From the NCBI RefSeq assembly GCF_014451325.2, contig NZ_JACSCH020000003.1, forward strand, positions 639,567 to 703,566: a stretch of 64,000 nucleotides of DNA, read 5' to 3'. Origin of the DNA: Streptomyces sp. CB02980. GTDB taxonomy: Bacteria > Actinomycetota > Actinomycetes > Streptomycetales > Streptomycetaceae. Of this stretch, positions 27,272 to 35,547 are shown piece after piece. Under the pieces are notes generated by a model. It had not been told where the DNA came from and made no database searches. It saw only the letters and a program-made list of their open reading frames with translations. Position 1 is the first letter of the stretch. Every line of letters begins with the position of its first letter. The position numbers and the translations under genes are program-made.

Positions 27272-27622
27272 GTGCTGGAGATGACGCGCGAGGAGTTCGA
27301 AGAGCTGGTCGCCGAGGCCCTGGACCGGATTCCGCCGGAGCTGACGCGGCTGATGGACAACGTCGCGGTGTTCGTGGAGGACGAGCCCGCCCCGGACGAT
27401 CCCGACCTGCTCGGGCTCTACGAGGGGACGCCGCTGACCGAGCGCGGTGAGTGGTACGCCGGTGTGCTGCCGGACCGGATCACGATCTACCGGGGGCCGA
27501 CGCTGCGGATGTGCGAGTCGCGCGAGGACGTCGTCGCGGAGACCGAGATCACGGTGGTGCACGAGATCGCCCACCACTTCGGCATCGACGACGAGCGGCT
27601 GCACGCCCTGGGCTACGGCTGA
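27272..27622 (+). CDS. Zinicin-like (DUF1025) metallopeptidase family protein
   Basis: This 116-residue protein carries the zinc motif HEIAH (H97, E98, H101) in VVHEIAHHFGIDDERLHALGYG at its C-terminus, with the conserved GLYEGTPLTERG and DRITIYRGPTLRMC blocks. The family of minimal zincins is widespread in bacteria, but no substrate is established. I chose the GTG at 27272 because relatives begin (M)LEMTREEFEELV and GGGGGG lies upstream; an ATG at 27206 would add 22 unsupported residues. Confidence 0.9.
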   Translation: MLEMTREEFEELVAEALDRIPPELTRLMDNVAVFVEDEPAPDDPDLLGLYEGTPLTERGEWYAGVLPDRITIYRGPTLRMCESREDVVAETEITVVHEIAHHFGIDDERLHALGYG

Positions 27623-27734
27623 GCGGACCTCGGGCACACGCCCGGGGCCTTTCGGGCGTGTCCCTTGTGGCGCCGGGGGAGTTGGGCAGTGCAACGCGTT
27701 CCGTTCCTGCCTGTCGTGTCCTGGAGGTGCCCCC

Positions 27735-28451
27735 GTGCGCCATTTGCCCACCCGTGTCAGATGGGCCGCCGCCGCGCTGGCCGTCGCGGCCTGTGCCGGT
27801 CTGAGCGGCTGTATGAGTGTGAGTGACGAGGGGGCGAAGCCAGCTCCCGGCGCGTCCGGCGGGAAGCGGGGCGTGGCGACCGAGTCCGGTGGCGGTGCGG
27901 CCGGGGAGCCCGGCGGCGACGCCGGTTCGTGGAACGGCCGGCCGGACGCCGGCGGCGGCCCCGACGTGGCCGGTTCCGGTACGGAGTCACCGGTGCCGAG
28001 CGGCTCCCCCTCGGGTACGGCGAAGCCCTCCCCGGGCACGGTGCTGCCGGTGGAGGGTCCGGGCGGCCCCGGCGGCCCGTCGAAGCCGCAGCCGACGGGC
28101 GGTCAGGACGGCCCGGGCGGTGGCGCGGGCGGTTCCGCCGGCAGCGCAGGCAGCGGTGGCAGCGGGGGCGGGAACGGGGGCGGCGGCAACGGCGGCGGGG
28201 CGAACGGCGGCGGCTCCGGCGGTCCGGGCGGCGGGGGCACGCCCACGCCGGAACCGACCGCGGAGCCGACTCCCGAACCGACACCCGAACCGACCGCGGA
28301 GCCGACTCCCGAGCCGACGCCGGAGCCGACCTCCAATCCGACCGATCCGCCGACGCCCGGAAGCGACACCCAGATGGGTGCGATGCGCGCGGCGGACGGA
28401 CCGGGAGCGCCCCCGGAGCCGGTGGCGTCTCCGCAGGTCGGACCGGTGTGA
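27735..28451 (+). CDS. Low-complexity Gly/Pro/Thr-rich lipoprotein
   Basis: This 238-residue predicted lipoprotein has a signal peptide RWAAAALAVAACAGLSGC with lipobox LSGC. The rest is disordered: a long Gly/Ser tract (about residues 125-165) is followed by a Pro-Thr-Glu repeat (PTPEPTAEPTPEPTPEPTAE) of the type that spans a cell wall. No folded domain is seen. GGAGGTG precedes the GTG start at 27735. It could be a surface spacer or scaffold; the function is unknown. Confidence 0.8.
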   Translation: MRHLPTRVRWAAAALAVAACAGLSGCMSVSDEGAKPAPGASGGKRGVATESGGGAAGEPGGDAGSWNGRPDAGGGPDVAGSGTESPVPSGSPSGTAKPSPGTVLPVEGPGGPGGPSKPQPTGGQDGPGGGAGGSAGSAGSGGSGGGNGGGGNGGGANGGGSGGPGGGGTPTPEPTAEPTPEPTPEPTAEPTPEPTPEPTSNPTDPPTPGSDTQMGAMRAADGPGAPPEPVASPQVGPV

Positions 28452-28648
28452 GGGAGTCCGATTTGCCATAGGTGGGGGAGAGTGCGTATGGTGGTAGATC
28501 GTTTGATCCCATTGCCCGGCGCCGACACAGAAGAGCGCCGCGTGGCGCGTACTCTCCCTAGCCGTGGCTGACCGCATTGAGGCGGTCGTTTGCGAAATCA
28601 CGGAGTTGACGGGCGCGTGCCGAGACTCCGGAAGGTTTCGCATTTCGC

Positions 28649-31018
28649 ATGTCCATTTTCAGTTCTGACCACGCCGTCATGCCCGAGAACGACGAGATCG
28701 TCGACGCCGCCGAGGCTGTCGCGATCGTCGAGATCGACACCGACGACCTCGCCGACGCCGTAGAGGCGCTCGACATCGACATCGACTCCGACGACGACTC
28801 CGTCGAGGAGCCCGCCGAGCCCACCATCACCTTCGGCGACCTCGGTCTGCCGGACGGCGTCGTGCGCAAGCTCGCGCAGAACGGTGTCACCACCCCCTTC
28901 CCGATCCAGGCGGCGACCATCCCGGACGCCCTGGCCGGCAAGGACATCCTGGGCCGTGGCCGTACCGGCTCCGGCAAGACCCTCTCCTTCGGTCTGCCGC
29001 TCCTGGCCGGTCTGGCCGGCGGCCACACCGACAAGAAGAAGCCCCGCGGCATCATCCTCACGCCGACCCGTGAGCTCGCGATGCAGGTCGCGGACGCCCT
29101 CCAGCCGTACGGCGACGTGCTCGGCCTCAAGATGAAGGTCGTCTGCGGCGGTACGTCCATGGGCAACCAGATCTACGCCCTGGAGCGCGGCGTCGACGTC
29201 CTCGTCGCCACCCCGGGCCGTCTCCGCGACATCATCAACCGCGGCGCCTGCTCCCTGGAGAACGTGAAGATCGCGGTCCTCGACGAGGCCGACCAGATGG
29301 CCGACCTGGGCTTCCTGCCCGAGGTCACCGAGCTGCTCGACCAGATCCCCGGCGGCGGCCAGCGCATGCTCTTCTCCGCCACCATGGAGAACGAGATCGG
29401 CACCCTGGTCAAGCGCTACCTGACCGACCCCGTCACGCACGAGGTCGACAGCGCCCAGGGCAACGTCACGACCATGACGCACCACGTCCTCGTCGTGAAG
29501 CCGAAGGACAAGGCGCCGGTCACCGCCGCCATCGCCGCCCGCAAGGGCCGCACGATCATCTTCGTCCGTACCCAGCTGGGCGCGGACCGCATCGCGGAGC
29601 AGCTGTGCGACGCCGGTGTGAAGGCCGACGCGCTGCACGGCGGCATGACGCAGGGCGCCCGTACCCGCGTCCTGGAGGACTTCAAGAAGGGCTACGTCAA
29701 CGCGCTCGTCGCGACCGACGTCGCCGCCCGAGGCATCCACGTCGACGGCATCGACCTGGTCCTCAACGTGGACCCGGCCGGCGACCACAAGGACTACCTG
29801 CACCGCTCGGGCCGTACCGCCCGTGCCGGCCGCTCCGGTGTCGTGGTCTCCCTGGCCCTGCCGCACCAGCGCCGTCAGATCTTCCGTCTGATGGAGGACG
29901 CGGGCGTCGACGCCTCGCGCCACATGGTCGGCGGCGCCGGCGCGTTCGACCCCGAGGTCGCGGAGATCACGGGCGCCCGTTCGCTGACCGAGGTCCAGGC
30001 CGACTCGGCGAACAACTCGGCCAAGCAGGCCGAGCGCGAGGTCGTCGACCTGACCAAGCAGCTGGAGCGCCTGCAGCTCCGCGCCGTCGAGCTCCGCGAG
30101 GAGGCCGACCGTCTGGTGGCCCGCGCCGCCCGTGAGCGTGGCGAGGACCCCGAGGTCGCCGTCGCCGAGGTGACCGAGGCCGCCGAGGCCGAGGTCGCGG
30201 CCGCCGCCGTCGAGGCCGAGCGTGCCGCCCGCGCCGAGGAGCAGCGCCGCGAGGAGCGCCCGGCCCGCGACGAGCGGGGCAACTACGAGCGTCGTGACCG
30301 TGGCGGCTTCAACCGCGACGACCGTGGCGACCGTGGTGGCTTCCGCGGCGGTGACCGTGGTGGCGACCGTGGCGGTTTCCGTCGTGACAACGACCGTCCG
30401 TCCGGTGGCTTCCGTCGTGACGACCGCCCCTCGGGTGGCTTCAACCGCGATGACCGTGGTGGCGACCGTGGTGGCTTCCGTCGTGACAACGACCGTCCGT
30501 CCGGTGGCTTCCGTCGTGACGACCGCCCCTCGGGCGGCTTCAACCGCGACGACCGCGGCGGCCGTTCTTTCGAGCGTCGTGACAACGACCGTCCGTCCGG
30601 TGGCTTCCGTCGCGACGACCGCCCCTCGGGTGGCTTCAACCGCGACGACCGTGGTGGCGACCGTGGTGGCTTCCGTCGTGACAACGACCGTCCGTCCGGT
30701 GGCTTCCGTCGTGACGACCGCCCCTCGGGCGGCTTCAACCGTGACGACCGTCCGTCGGGCGGCTTCAACCGCGATGACCGCGGCGGCCGTTCCTTCGAGC
30801 GTCGTGACAACGACCGTCCGGCCGGCGGCCACCGTGGCAGCGACCGTCCGTTCAACCGCGACCGTCGCGACGACCGCCCCGCCGGCGGCTTCCGCCCGGG
30901 TGGCGGCGACCGCCCGCACGCCCGTCGTGACGACCACCGCGGCACCGGCTCGACCGGCTCGACCGGTGGCTCCTTCGGCCGCCGCGACGACAAGCCGCGC
31001 TGGAAGCGCAACGGCTGA
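28649..31018 (+). CDS. DEAD-box ATP-dependent RNA helicase with RGG-like repeat tail
   Basis: This 789-residue helicase has an acidic N-terminal region of about 50 residues. The Q-motif-containing core follows (ITFGDLGLPDGVVRKLAQNGVTTPFPIQAA), with Walker A GRTGSGKT, DEAD in VLDEADQMADLGF, SAT in LFSATMENEIG and the motif VI HRSGRTARAGRSG. Residues about 470-525 are a Glu/Ala-rich helix. The C-terminal roughly 240 residues are a disordered tail of DRGGFRRDNDRPSGGFRRDD repeats resembling RGG RNA-binding tails of cold-shock helicases such as CsdA/RhlE. It probably remodels structured RNA or ribosome intermediates. The leader of nearly 200 nt upstream is unusually long for this window. The gene ends in a 19-bp terminator stem. 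Confidence 0.94.
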   Translation: MSIFSSDHAVMPENDEIVDAAEAVAIVEIDTDDLADAVEALDIDIDSDDDSVEEPAEPTITFGDLGLPDGVVRKLAQNGVTTPFPIQAATIPDALAGKDILGRGRTGSGKTLSFGLPLLAGLAGGHTDKKKPRGIILTPTRELAMQVADALQPYGDVLGLKMKVVCGGTSMGNQIYALERGVDVLVATPGRLRDIINRGACSLENVKIAVLDEADQMADLGFLPEVTELLDQIPGGGQRMLFSATMENEIGTLVKRYLTDPVTHEVDSAQGNVTTMTHHVLVVKPKDKAPVTAAIAARKGRTIIFVRTQLGADRIAEQLCDAGVKADALHGGMTQGARTRVLEDFKKGYVNALVATDVAARGIHVDGIDLVLNVDPAGDHKDYLHRSGRTARAGRSGVVVSLALPHQRRQIFRLMEDAGVDASRHMVGGAGAFDPEVAEITGARSLTEVQADSANNSAKQAEREVVDLTKQLERLQLRAVELREEADRLVARAARERGEDPEVAVAEVTEAAEAEVAAAAVEAERAARAEEQRREERPARDERGNYERRDRGGFNRDDRGDRGGFRGGDRGGDRGGFRRDNDRPSGGFRRDDRPSGGFNRDDRGGDRGGFRRDNDRPSGGFRRDDRPSGGFNRDDRGGRSFERRDNDRPSGGFRRDDRPSGGFNRDDRGGDRGGFRRDNDRPSGGFRRDDRPSGGFNRDDRPSGGFNRDDRGGRSFERRDNDRPAGGHRGSDRPFNRDRRDDRPAGGFRPGGGDRPHARRDDHRGTGSTGSTGGSFGRRDDKPRWKRNG
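30290..30860 (+). repeat. Degenerate in-frame repeats of the helicase tail
   Basis: About a dozen copies of a unit encoding (D/N)DRPSGGFRRDD or NRDDRGGDRGGF recur over about 570 bp. Some neighbouring units, such as CGTGACAACGACCGTCCG, are identical. The frame is intact throughout. Confidence 0.85.
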
Positions 31019-31033
31019 GGTCGACTGACCTGA

Positions 31034-31085
31034 CAACGCGCAGGGCCCGTACAGCACTTCGGTGCCGTACGGGCCCTGCGCGTTG
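31034..31085 (+). terminator. Terminator of the DEAD-box helicase gene
   Basis: A 19-bp perfect stem (31034-31052 with 31067-31085) and a 14-nt loop lie 15 nt after the stop codon. Confidence 0.85.
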
Positions 31086-31308
31086 GTGAACCGGTTCTCT
31101 TCTCGCGGGCCCGGCCGCTGCCGGACGGCGTCACCGGCGACGGCAAGGCCGACCCGGTGGCCCGCGACACGACCGAAACGGAGCGCCCCGGGCACCCGCC
31201 TCGGGGCCCGGCCCACGCGCCGTCGCGGGAACGGGCCCGAGCCGTCCGCGTATACCCGATCGGTTCGGGGGATCTCTCGGGCTATGCTGCACGGGTGTGC
31301 TTGTCCAC

Positions 31309-31381
31309 GGGCCGTTAGCTCAATTGGCAGAGCAGCGGACTTTTAATCCGTTGGTTGTGGGTTCGAGTCCCACACGGCCTA
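31309..31381 (+). tRNA. tRNA-Lys(TTT)
   Basis: A 73-nt cloverleaf on the plus strand has D-arm GCTCAATTGGCAGAGC, anticodon loop CTTTTAA (anticodon TTT), T-arm GTGGGTTCGAGTCCCAC and discriminator A. Pair 1-72 is a G-U wobble. The 220 bp between the helicase terminator and this tRNA hold only its presumed promoter. Confidence 0.95.
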
Positions 31382-31529
31382 CGTGTGGCAGGCGGGGGTT
31401 TCGGTCTCCGAGCTGCCGAGAAGCGCCCCGACCGGTTTCGACCGGTCGGGGCGTTTCCGTATCCGGGACGCGGTGTGCGGCACCGTGGGCGAATCTGGTT
31501 CGTGGACGCTGAGCGTGGAGGTGGGGACC

Positions 31530-32951
31530 GTGACGGTGAACGGATCCGGTGATCCGATGGACCAGGCCCGGACGCTGGCGCGGTGGGCGCTCGGCGCCGC
31601 CGCGGCGGCGGTCGTGCTGCTGCTCACGGGGCTCGGCGCCGCCGGTCTTCTGGTCCTCCTGGGCGCGCTCGTGGGGCTCGTCTGTTCGGCCGTGGGCATC
31701 TGGTGGTTCCTCGCCCACCGCGGGCCGCTGCGGGTCTCCGGCGCCCTGCTGGCCGTCGCCGCGCCGCTCGCCGTCCTCGTCCTGTACGTCGCCTGGGGCC
31801 CCTGGCTGACCGGGCTCGGGGCCCTCGCGTCGTGGAGCGTGGCGCTGGTCTGCGCGCGGGCCGCCCTGCGCCTCATCCGGGACATGAGCGGCGGGCCCGC
31901 CCGCCCGCGGCCGAAGCGGCGGCCCCGGCCGAAGCGGCCCGTACTGATCATGAACCCGAAGTCCGGGGGCGGAAAGGTCGCCCGCTTCGGGCTCGTCGAG
32001 CGGGCCGAGAAGCTGGGCGCGCGGGTCGTCCTCATCGACCCGTCCGTCGAGACCGATGTCGCCGCGCTCGCCCGGGAAGCCGTCGCCGACGGTGCCGACC
32101 TGCTCGGGGTGGCCGGCGGGGACGGCACCCAGGCGCTGGTCGCCGACGTGGCCGCCGAGCACGACCTGCCCTTCCTGGTCATCTCCGCCGGAACCCGCAA
32201 CCACTTCGCCCTCGACCTGGGTCTCGACCGCGCCGACCCGGCGACCTGCCTGGACGCCCTCGTCGACGGCGAGGAACTCCGTGTCGACCTCGGCTCCGTG
32301 TCCGGGCGGGCGTTCGTCAACACCGTCTCCTTCGGCGTGTACGCCGATGTCGTCCAGCTCCCCGAGTACCGCGACGCCAAGGCCGGCACCGCCGTCGACG
32401 TCCTCCCCGACCTGCTCCAGGGCGGTGGCGGCGACCGTCTCGACGCGACCGCCGACGGCCTTCGGCTGCCCGCCCAGCAGGCCCTCCTCGTCAGCAACAA
32501 CGCGTACGCCGCGCCCGATCCGTTCAGCGCCGCCGCCGCCCGGAGACCGCGCCTGGACGGCGGGGAGCTCGGGGTGATCGCCATCCGGGTCGACGGGGCC
32601 GCGCAGGCCGCCGAGATGGCCGTACTGGGCACCAACTCGACCGGGTTGAACGTCCTGACGGCCGCTCGGGTCGAGGTGACGGGGAAGGCCGCCGCCCCCG
32701 TCCCCGTGCCTCCCTCGGCCTTCGTCCCCGCGCCGGCCCGGGCCCCCGGCGCCCCCGGCACCATCGCCGTCGCCGTCGACGGTGAGGCGCTGACCCTCCC
32801 CACCCCCGTCGTCTGCACCCTGCGCCCCCGCGCCCTGCGGGTGCTCGTGCCGCGTCACCGGCCCGGCGTCATCGAGCCCCAGCCGCCCCTGGACTGGCGG
32901 CGCATCACCGAAATCGCCTTCCAGACCCCTTCGAGGAGCAGCGGCTCATGA
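31530..32951 (+). CDS. Diacylglycerol kinase-family (lipid kinase) protein with N-terminal membrane domain
   Basis: This 473-residue protein has four hydrophobic segments in the first about 110 residues. A DAGK catalytic domain follows: RPVLIMNPKSGGGK, then DLLGVAGGDGTQALVADVA (the GGDGT nucleotide loop) and VISAGTRNHFALDLGLD. The C-terminal part (TAVDVLPDLLQGG, QALLVSNNAYA) is the second lobe of the fold. It likely phosphorylates a membrane lipid. Of several in-frame GTG codons, the one at 31530 has GGAGG with good spacing; an upstream extension would run into tRNA-Lys. It overlaps the next gene by ATGA, so lipid kinase and lipid phosphatase are coupled. Confidence 0.88.
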   Translation: MTVNGSGDPMDQARTLARWALGAAAAAVVLLLTGLGAAGLLVLLGALVGLVCSAVGIWWFLAHRGPLRVSGALLAVAAPLAVLVLYVAWGPWLTGLGALASWSVALVCARAALRLIRDMSGGPARPRPKRRPRPKRPVLIMNPKSGGGKVARFGLVERAEKLGARVVLIDPSVETDVAALAREAVADGADLLGVAGGDGTQALVADVAAEHDLPFLVISAGTRNHFALDLGLDRADPATCLDALVDGEELRVDLGSVSGRAFVNTVSFGVYADVVQLPEYRDAKAGTAVDVLPDLLQGGGGDRLDATADGLRLPAQQALLVSNNAYAAPDPFSAAAARRPRLDGGELGVIAIRVDGAAQAAEMAVLGTNSTGLNVLTAARVEVTGKAAAPVPVPPSAFVPAPARAPGAPGTIAVAVDGEALTLPTPVVCTLRPRALRVLVPRHRPGVIEPQPPLDWRRITEIAFQTPSRSSGS

Positions 32952-33550
32952 CCGGCACCACCACCCCCGCCCCCGCCCCCGCGACGAACCCCGTCCGGGC
33001 GGTCTTCCGGGACCTCCGCGCGATCGACGGGGCCGTCTACGCCGCCGTGGCCGCCACCCCCACGCCCACCCTCGACACGGGCTTCCGCAGGCTGTCGAGC
33101 GCGGCGAACCACTCCAAGATCTCGTTCACCGTGGCGGCCGGGCTCGCCCTGGTCCCCGGCCGGCCGCGCCGCGCCGCCCTGGCCGGCATCGGGGCGGTGG
33201 CGGTCGCCTCGGCCACGGCCAACCTGCTGGGCAAGCGCCTCGTCCGCAGGCCGCGGCCGGACCGGGAGGCGGCCCGGGTCGTGGTGGGCCGCCATGTGCC
33301 GATGCCGGACTCGGCGTCGTTCCCCTCCGGGCACACCGCGTCGGCGGTGGCCTTCGCGACCGCCGTGGGGGTCGTCTTCCCGCCGGTCGCGGTGCCCCTG
33401 CAGATCCTGGCGATGGCCGTGGGCTACTCCCGTGTCCACACCGGGGTGCACTACCCGGGTGACGTCGCGGCGGGCGCCGTCCTCGGCGTCGCGAGCGCCG
33501 CCGTCTCCCTGACGGCCGTGGCCTCCTTGACGGCCGCCAGGAGGAAGTGA
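32948..33550 (+). CDS. PAP2-family phosphatase
   Basis: This 200-residue membrane phosphatase of the type 2 phosphatidic acid phosphatase family shows all three motifs: KRLVRRPRPD, PSGHTASA and SRVHTGVHYPGD with the catalytic histidines. It probably removes phosphate from a membrane lipid such as phosphatidate, PG-phosphate or undecaprenyl pyrophosphate. Its ATG overlaps the stop of the lipid kinase gene (32948-32951), so the two enzymes probably act on related lipids. Confidence 0.92.
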   Translation: MTGTTTPAPAPATNPVRAVFRDLRAIDGAVYAAVAATPTPTLDTGFRRLSSAANHSKISFTVAAGLALVPGRPRRAALAGIGAVAVASATANLLGKRLVRRPRPDREAARVVVGRHVPMPDSASFPSGHTASAVAFATAVGVVFPPVAVPLQILAMAVGYSRVHTGVHYPGDVAAGAVLGVASAAVSLTAVASLTAARRK

Positions 33551-33584
33551 CCGGGCGTCGGAGACGCGCCCGGTCGCTTCAGAC

Positions 33585-33660
33585 GCAAGGCCGTTTCCGT
33601 ACGCCGGCCGCTTCGGTACGCCGGTCGTCGTCTCCGTACGCCGGCCGTTTCCGTGCGCCG
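33585..33660. repeat. Short imperfect tandem repeats between pap2 and sigJ
   Basis: Four variants of a unit with core GTACGCCGG(C/T)CG lie between the converging genes at 33550 and 33667. Similar GTACGCCGG blocks could pair as hairpins, so it may work as a terminator. Confidence 0.45.
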
Positions 33661-33666
33661 GGCGCC

Positions 33667-34590
33667 TCAGTACGTCGCGCGGGCCAGGTCCTCCTCCGAG
33701 AGGTCGAGCGCGGCGAGCCGCTCCGGGTCCGCCAGGATCTGGAGCTCGACGATCCGGTCCCCGGCGATCGTGAACGACATGAGGACGGTCGGGCGGCCGT
33801 CGACGACCGCGACGAACGCGGGCGCGCCGTTGACCACGACGGGCAGCGCGGCCTGCCGGAACTTGGCGTACATGAGGGCCTGCGAGATGACGGCCTCGGC
33901 GCCCCGGACGACCTTGGAGACGGCCGCGAGCGTCCGGCCGCCGTCCGCGCGCAGCACCACGTCCGGGTCGAGGACGGCGAGCAGCCCCTCGAAGTCGCCG
34001 CCTTGCGAGGCGGCGAGGAAGGCGTCGGCGATCTCCCGCTGCCGGCGCGCGTCGGGCCCGGGGGCGGGGGCGGCGTCCTGCACGCGGCGGCGGGCGCGGC
34101 TGGCGAGCTGGCGGGTGGCGGCCGGAGTGCGGTCCACGATCCGCGCGATCTCGTCGAAGGAGACGGCGAACATGTCGTGCAGGACGAACGCGAGCCGCTC
34201 GGCGGGGCCCAGGGTCTCCAGGACGACGAGGAGCGCGAGGCCGACGGATTCGGTGACCTCGGCCGCGTGCTCCGGGTCGGTGGTGTCGGCGACCCGGACG
34301 ACCGGGTCGGGGACGTAGTACTCCAGCGGGTCCTCGCGGCGCGAGCCGCGCGAGCGCAGCATGTCGAGGCAGACGCGGCCGACGACCGTGGTCAGCCAGC
34401 CGCTCAGGTTCTGCACCGCGCCGACGTCGCTGCGGTTGAGCTTGAACCAGGCCTCCTGGACGGCGTCCTCGGCCTCGCTGAGCGAGCCCAGCATCCGGTA
34501 CGCCACCGCCCGCAGATGACCCCGGTCGGCCTCGAAGCGGCGGGCCAGCAGGTCCTTGCCGTCGGTGTGGTTGTCGCGGTTCTGGTCCAC
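33667..34590 (-). CDS. sigJ: ECF41-type RNA polymerase sigma factor (SigJ-like) with SnoaL-like C-terminal domain
   Basis: This 307-residue ECF sigma factor has region 2 LARRFEADRGHLRAVAYRMLGSLSEAEDAVQEAWFKL and region 4 LGPAERLAFVLHDMFAVSFDEIARIVDRTPAATRQLASRARRR. It carries a fused SnoaL-like domain from about residue 195 that modulates activity in ECF41 factors (REIADAFLAASQGGDFEGLLAVLDPDVVLRADGG). I chose the GTG at 34590 because GGGGAGA lies 8 nt upstream; starts further up (TTG 34638, ATG 34620) lack a good site. A promoter matching the ECF41 recognition pattern lies upstream at 34652-34679. The usual COE-type partner gene is absent; a rhodanese gene is divergent instead. Confidence 0.9.
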   Translation of the reverse strand: MDQNRDNHTDGKDLLARRFEADRGHLRAVAYRMLGSLSEAEDAVQEAWFKLNRSDVGAVQNLSGWLTTVVGRVCLDMLRSRGSRREDPLEYYVPDPVVRVADTTDPEHAAEVTESVGLALLVVLETLGPAERLAFVLHDMFAVSFDEIARIVDRTPAATRQLASRARRRVQDAAPAPGPDARRQREIADAFLAASQGGDFEGLLAVLDPDVVLRADGGRTLAAVSKVVRGAEAVISQALMYAKFRQAALPVVVNGAPAFVAVVDGRPTVLMSFTIAGDRIVELQILADPERLAALDLSEEDLARATY

Positions 34591-34651
34591 TCGTCGATCT
34601 CCCCGTTCGCGTCCCGTCATGTCGTCATGACGGATCAAACCTCGTCGATGT

Positions 34652-34679
34652 GACGCCGCCTGTCACGCCCCTTGTGACG
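34652..34679 (-). promoter_or_regulatory. ECF41-like promoter of the sigJ-like gene
   Basis: On the minus strand, CGTCACA (34679-34673) is followed after 17 nt by CGTC (34655-34652). This closely matches the published ECF41 consensus TGTCACA-N16/17-CGTC. It implies autoregulation with a transcript leader of about 55 nt. Confidence 0.6.
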
Positions 34680-34819
34680 GGGCATCGGCGGTCCCGACGA
34701 TTCCGGTACGTGAGATCCACGCCGCCGCGCGGCGAACGCCCGGGAATCCCCGGTCGACGCCTCGGAGCGCCGGGGATCATCCCTTCAGCGCGGTGATCAT
34801 CATCCGTAGATTGATTCTC

Positions 34820-35314
34820 ATGACGACGACAACTTCGCAGGTCAACGCCGTGCTCCGCACCCCGCCGGCCTCTCCCGCCGCCGCTGCCGCGTACTTCTCC
34901 GCGAGCCTCGCCTTCCACGCCGACGTCTCCGACGTGGCCTCCGCGCTGGCCGCCGCGGCCGGCGACGGCACCGACCCGGGCTTCGTGGTGATCGACTCGC
35001 GCTCGACCGCCTCCTGGGACCAGGGGCACGTCCCCGGCGCCGTCCACCTGCCGACCGCGCTCATCCCCGAGCAGGCCGAGCGGCTGCTCGACCGGTCCGT
35101 GCCGGTCGTCACGTACTGCTGGGGCCCCGGCTGCAACGGCGCCACGCGCGCCGCGCTGGCCCTCGCGGAGCTGGGATTCCAGGTGAAGGAGATGCTCGGC
35201 GGCTTCGAGTACTGGGTGCGCGAGGGCTTCGCGTACGAGACCTGGGAGGGGCCCGCGGAGAAGGCCGCGGACCCGCTCACGGCGCCGGTCGACTCCGACG
35301 ACTGCGGCTGCTGA
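34820..35314 (+). CDS. Rhodanese-like domain protein
   Basis: This 164-residue single-domain rhodanese has FVVIDSRSTASWDQGHVPGAVHLP and the active-site loop YCWGPGCNGATRAALALAELGF. The catalytic cysteine would be the one in YCWGPGC. It ends in the unusual tail DSDDCGC. It may carry persulphide sulphur or protect against cyanide/oxidative stress. The ATG at 34820 has no ribosome-binding site but TAGATT lies 8-13 nt upstream, so it is probably leaderless; an ATG nine codons earlier is less likely. It is divergent from the sigma factor gene. Confidence 0.85.
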   Translation: MTTTTSQVNAVLRTPPASPAAAAAYFSASLAFHADVSDVASALAAAAGDGTDPGFVVIDSRSTASWDQGHVPGAVHLPTALIPEQAERLLDRSVPVVTYCWGPGCNGATRAALALAELGFQVKEMLGGFEYWVREGFAYETWEGPAEKAADPLTAPVDSDDCGC

Positions 35315-35367
35315 CGGAAACCGATTTCCGGATCACCCCGGTCATGCCGTAGAGTCGTGTTTACCGA

Positions 35368-35441
35368 CGCGGGGTGGAGCAGCTCGGTAGCTCGCTGGGC
35401 TCATAACCCAGAGGTCGCAGGTTCAAATCCTGTCCCCGCTA
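35368..35441 (+). tRNA. Initiator tRNA-fMet(CAT)
   Basis: A 74-nt cloverleaf on the plus strand has anticodon CAT and the three G-C pairs of the initiator anticodon stem (GGGCTCATAACCC). Positions 1 and 72 (C and T) are unpaired, an initiator hallmark. Confidence 0.96.
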
Positions 35442-35451
35442 CTCAGTAGCA

Positions 35452-35490
35452 ACGAAGGCCCGGATCCAGTCACTGGATCCGGGCCTTCGT
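35452..35490 (+). terminator. Terminator of tRNA-fMet
   Basis: A 19-bp perfect inverted repeat (35452-35470 with 35472-35490) starts 11 nt after the tRNA. Confidence 0.8.
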
Positions 35491-35508
35491 CGTTCCCGCA
35501 TGTCGGCG

Positions 35509-35540
35509 CTTGACCTTTACGCAACGTCAAGATTTAGCGT
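35509..35540 (+). promoter_or_regulatory. MerR-type promoter/operator of the TipA-like gene
   Basis: A -35 box TTGACC (35510-35515) and a -10 box TAGCGT (35535-35540) are separated by 19 bp, the long spacer typical of MerR-activated promoters. The inverted repeat CTTGAC (35509-35514)/GTCAAG (35526-35531) fills the spacer. The ATG at 35548 follows without a ribosome-binding site, so the mRNA is probably leaderless. Confidence 0.65.
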
Positions 35541-35547
35541 TCTCGGT

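Noticed and set aside
30290..30860. CRISPR-like array
   Set aside because: The repeats are in frame, encode protein repeats with no unique spacers, and lie in the helicase gene. No cas gene is near.
28598..31216. An 872-codon open frame antisense to the DEAD-box helicase
   Set aside because: Its Val/Thr/Ala repeats mirror the RGG repeats of the helicase gene; there is no start site or family.
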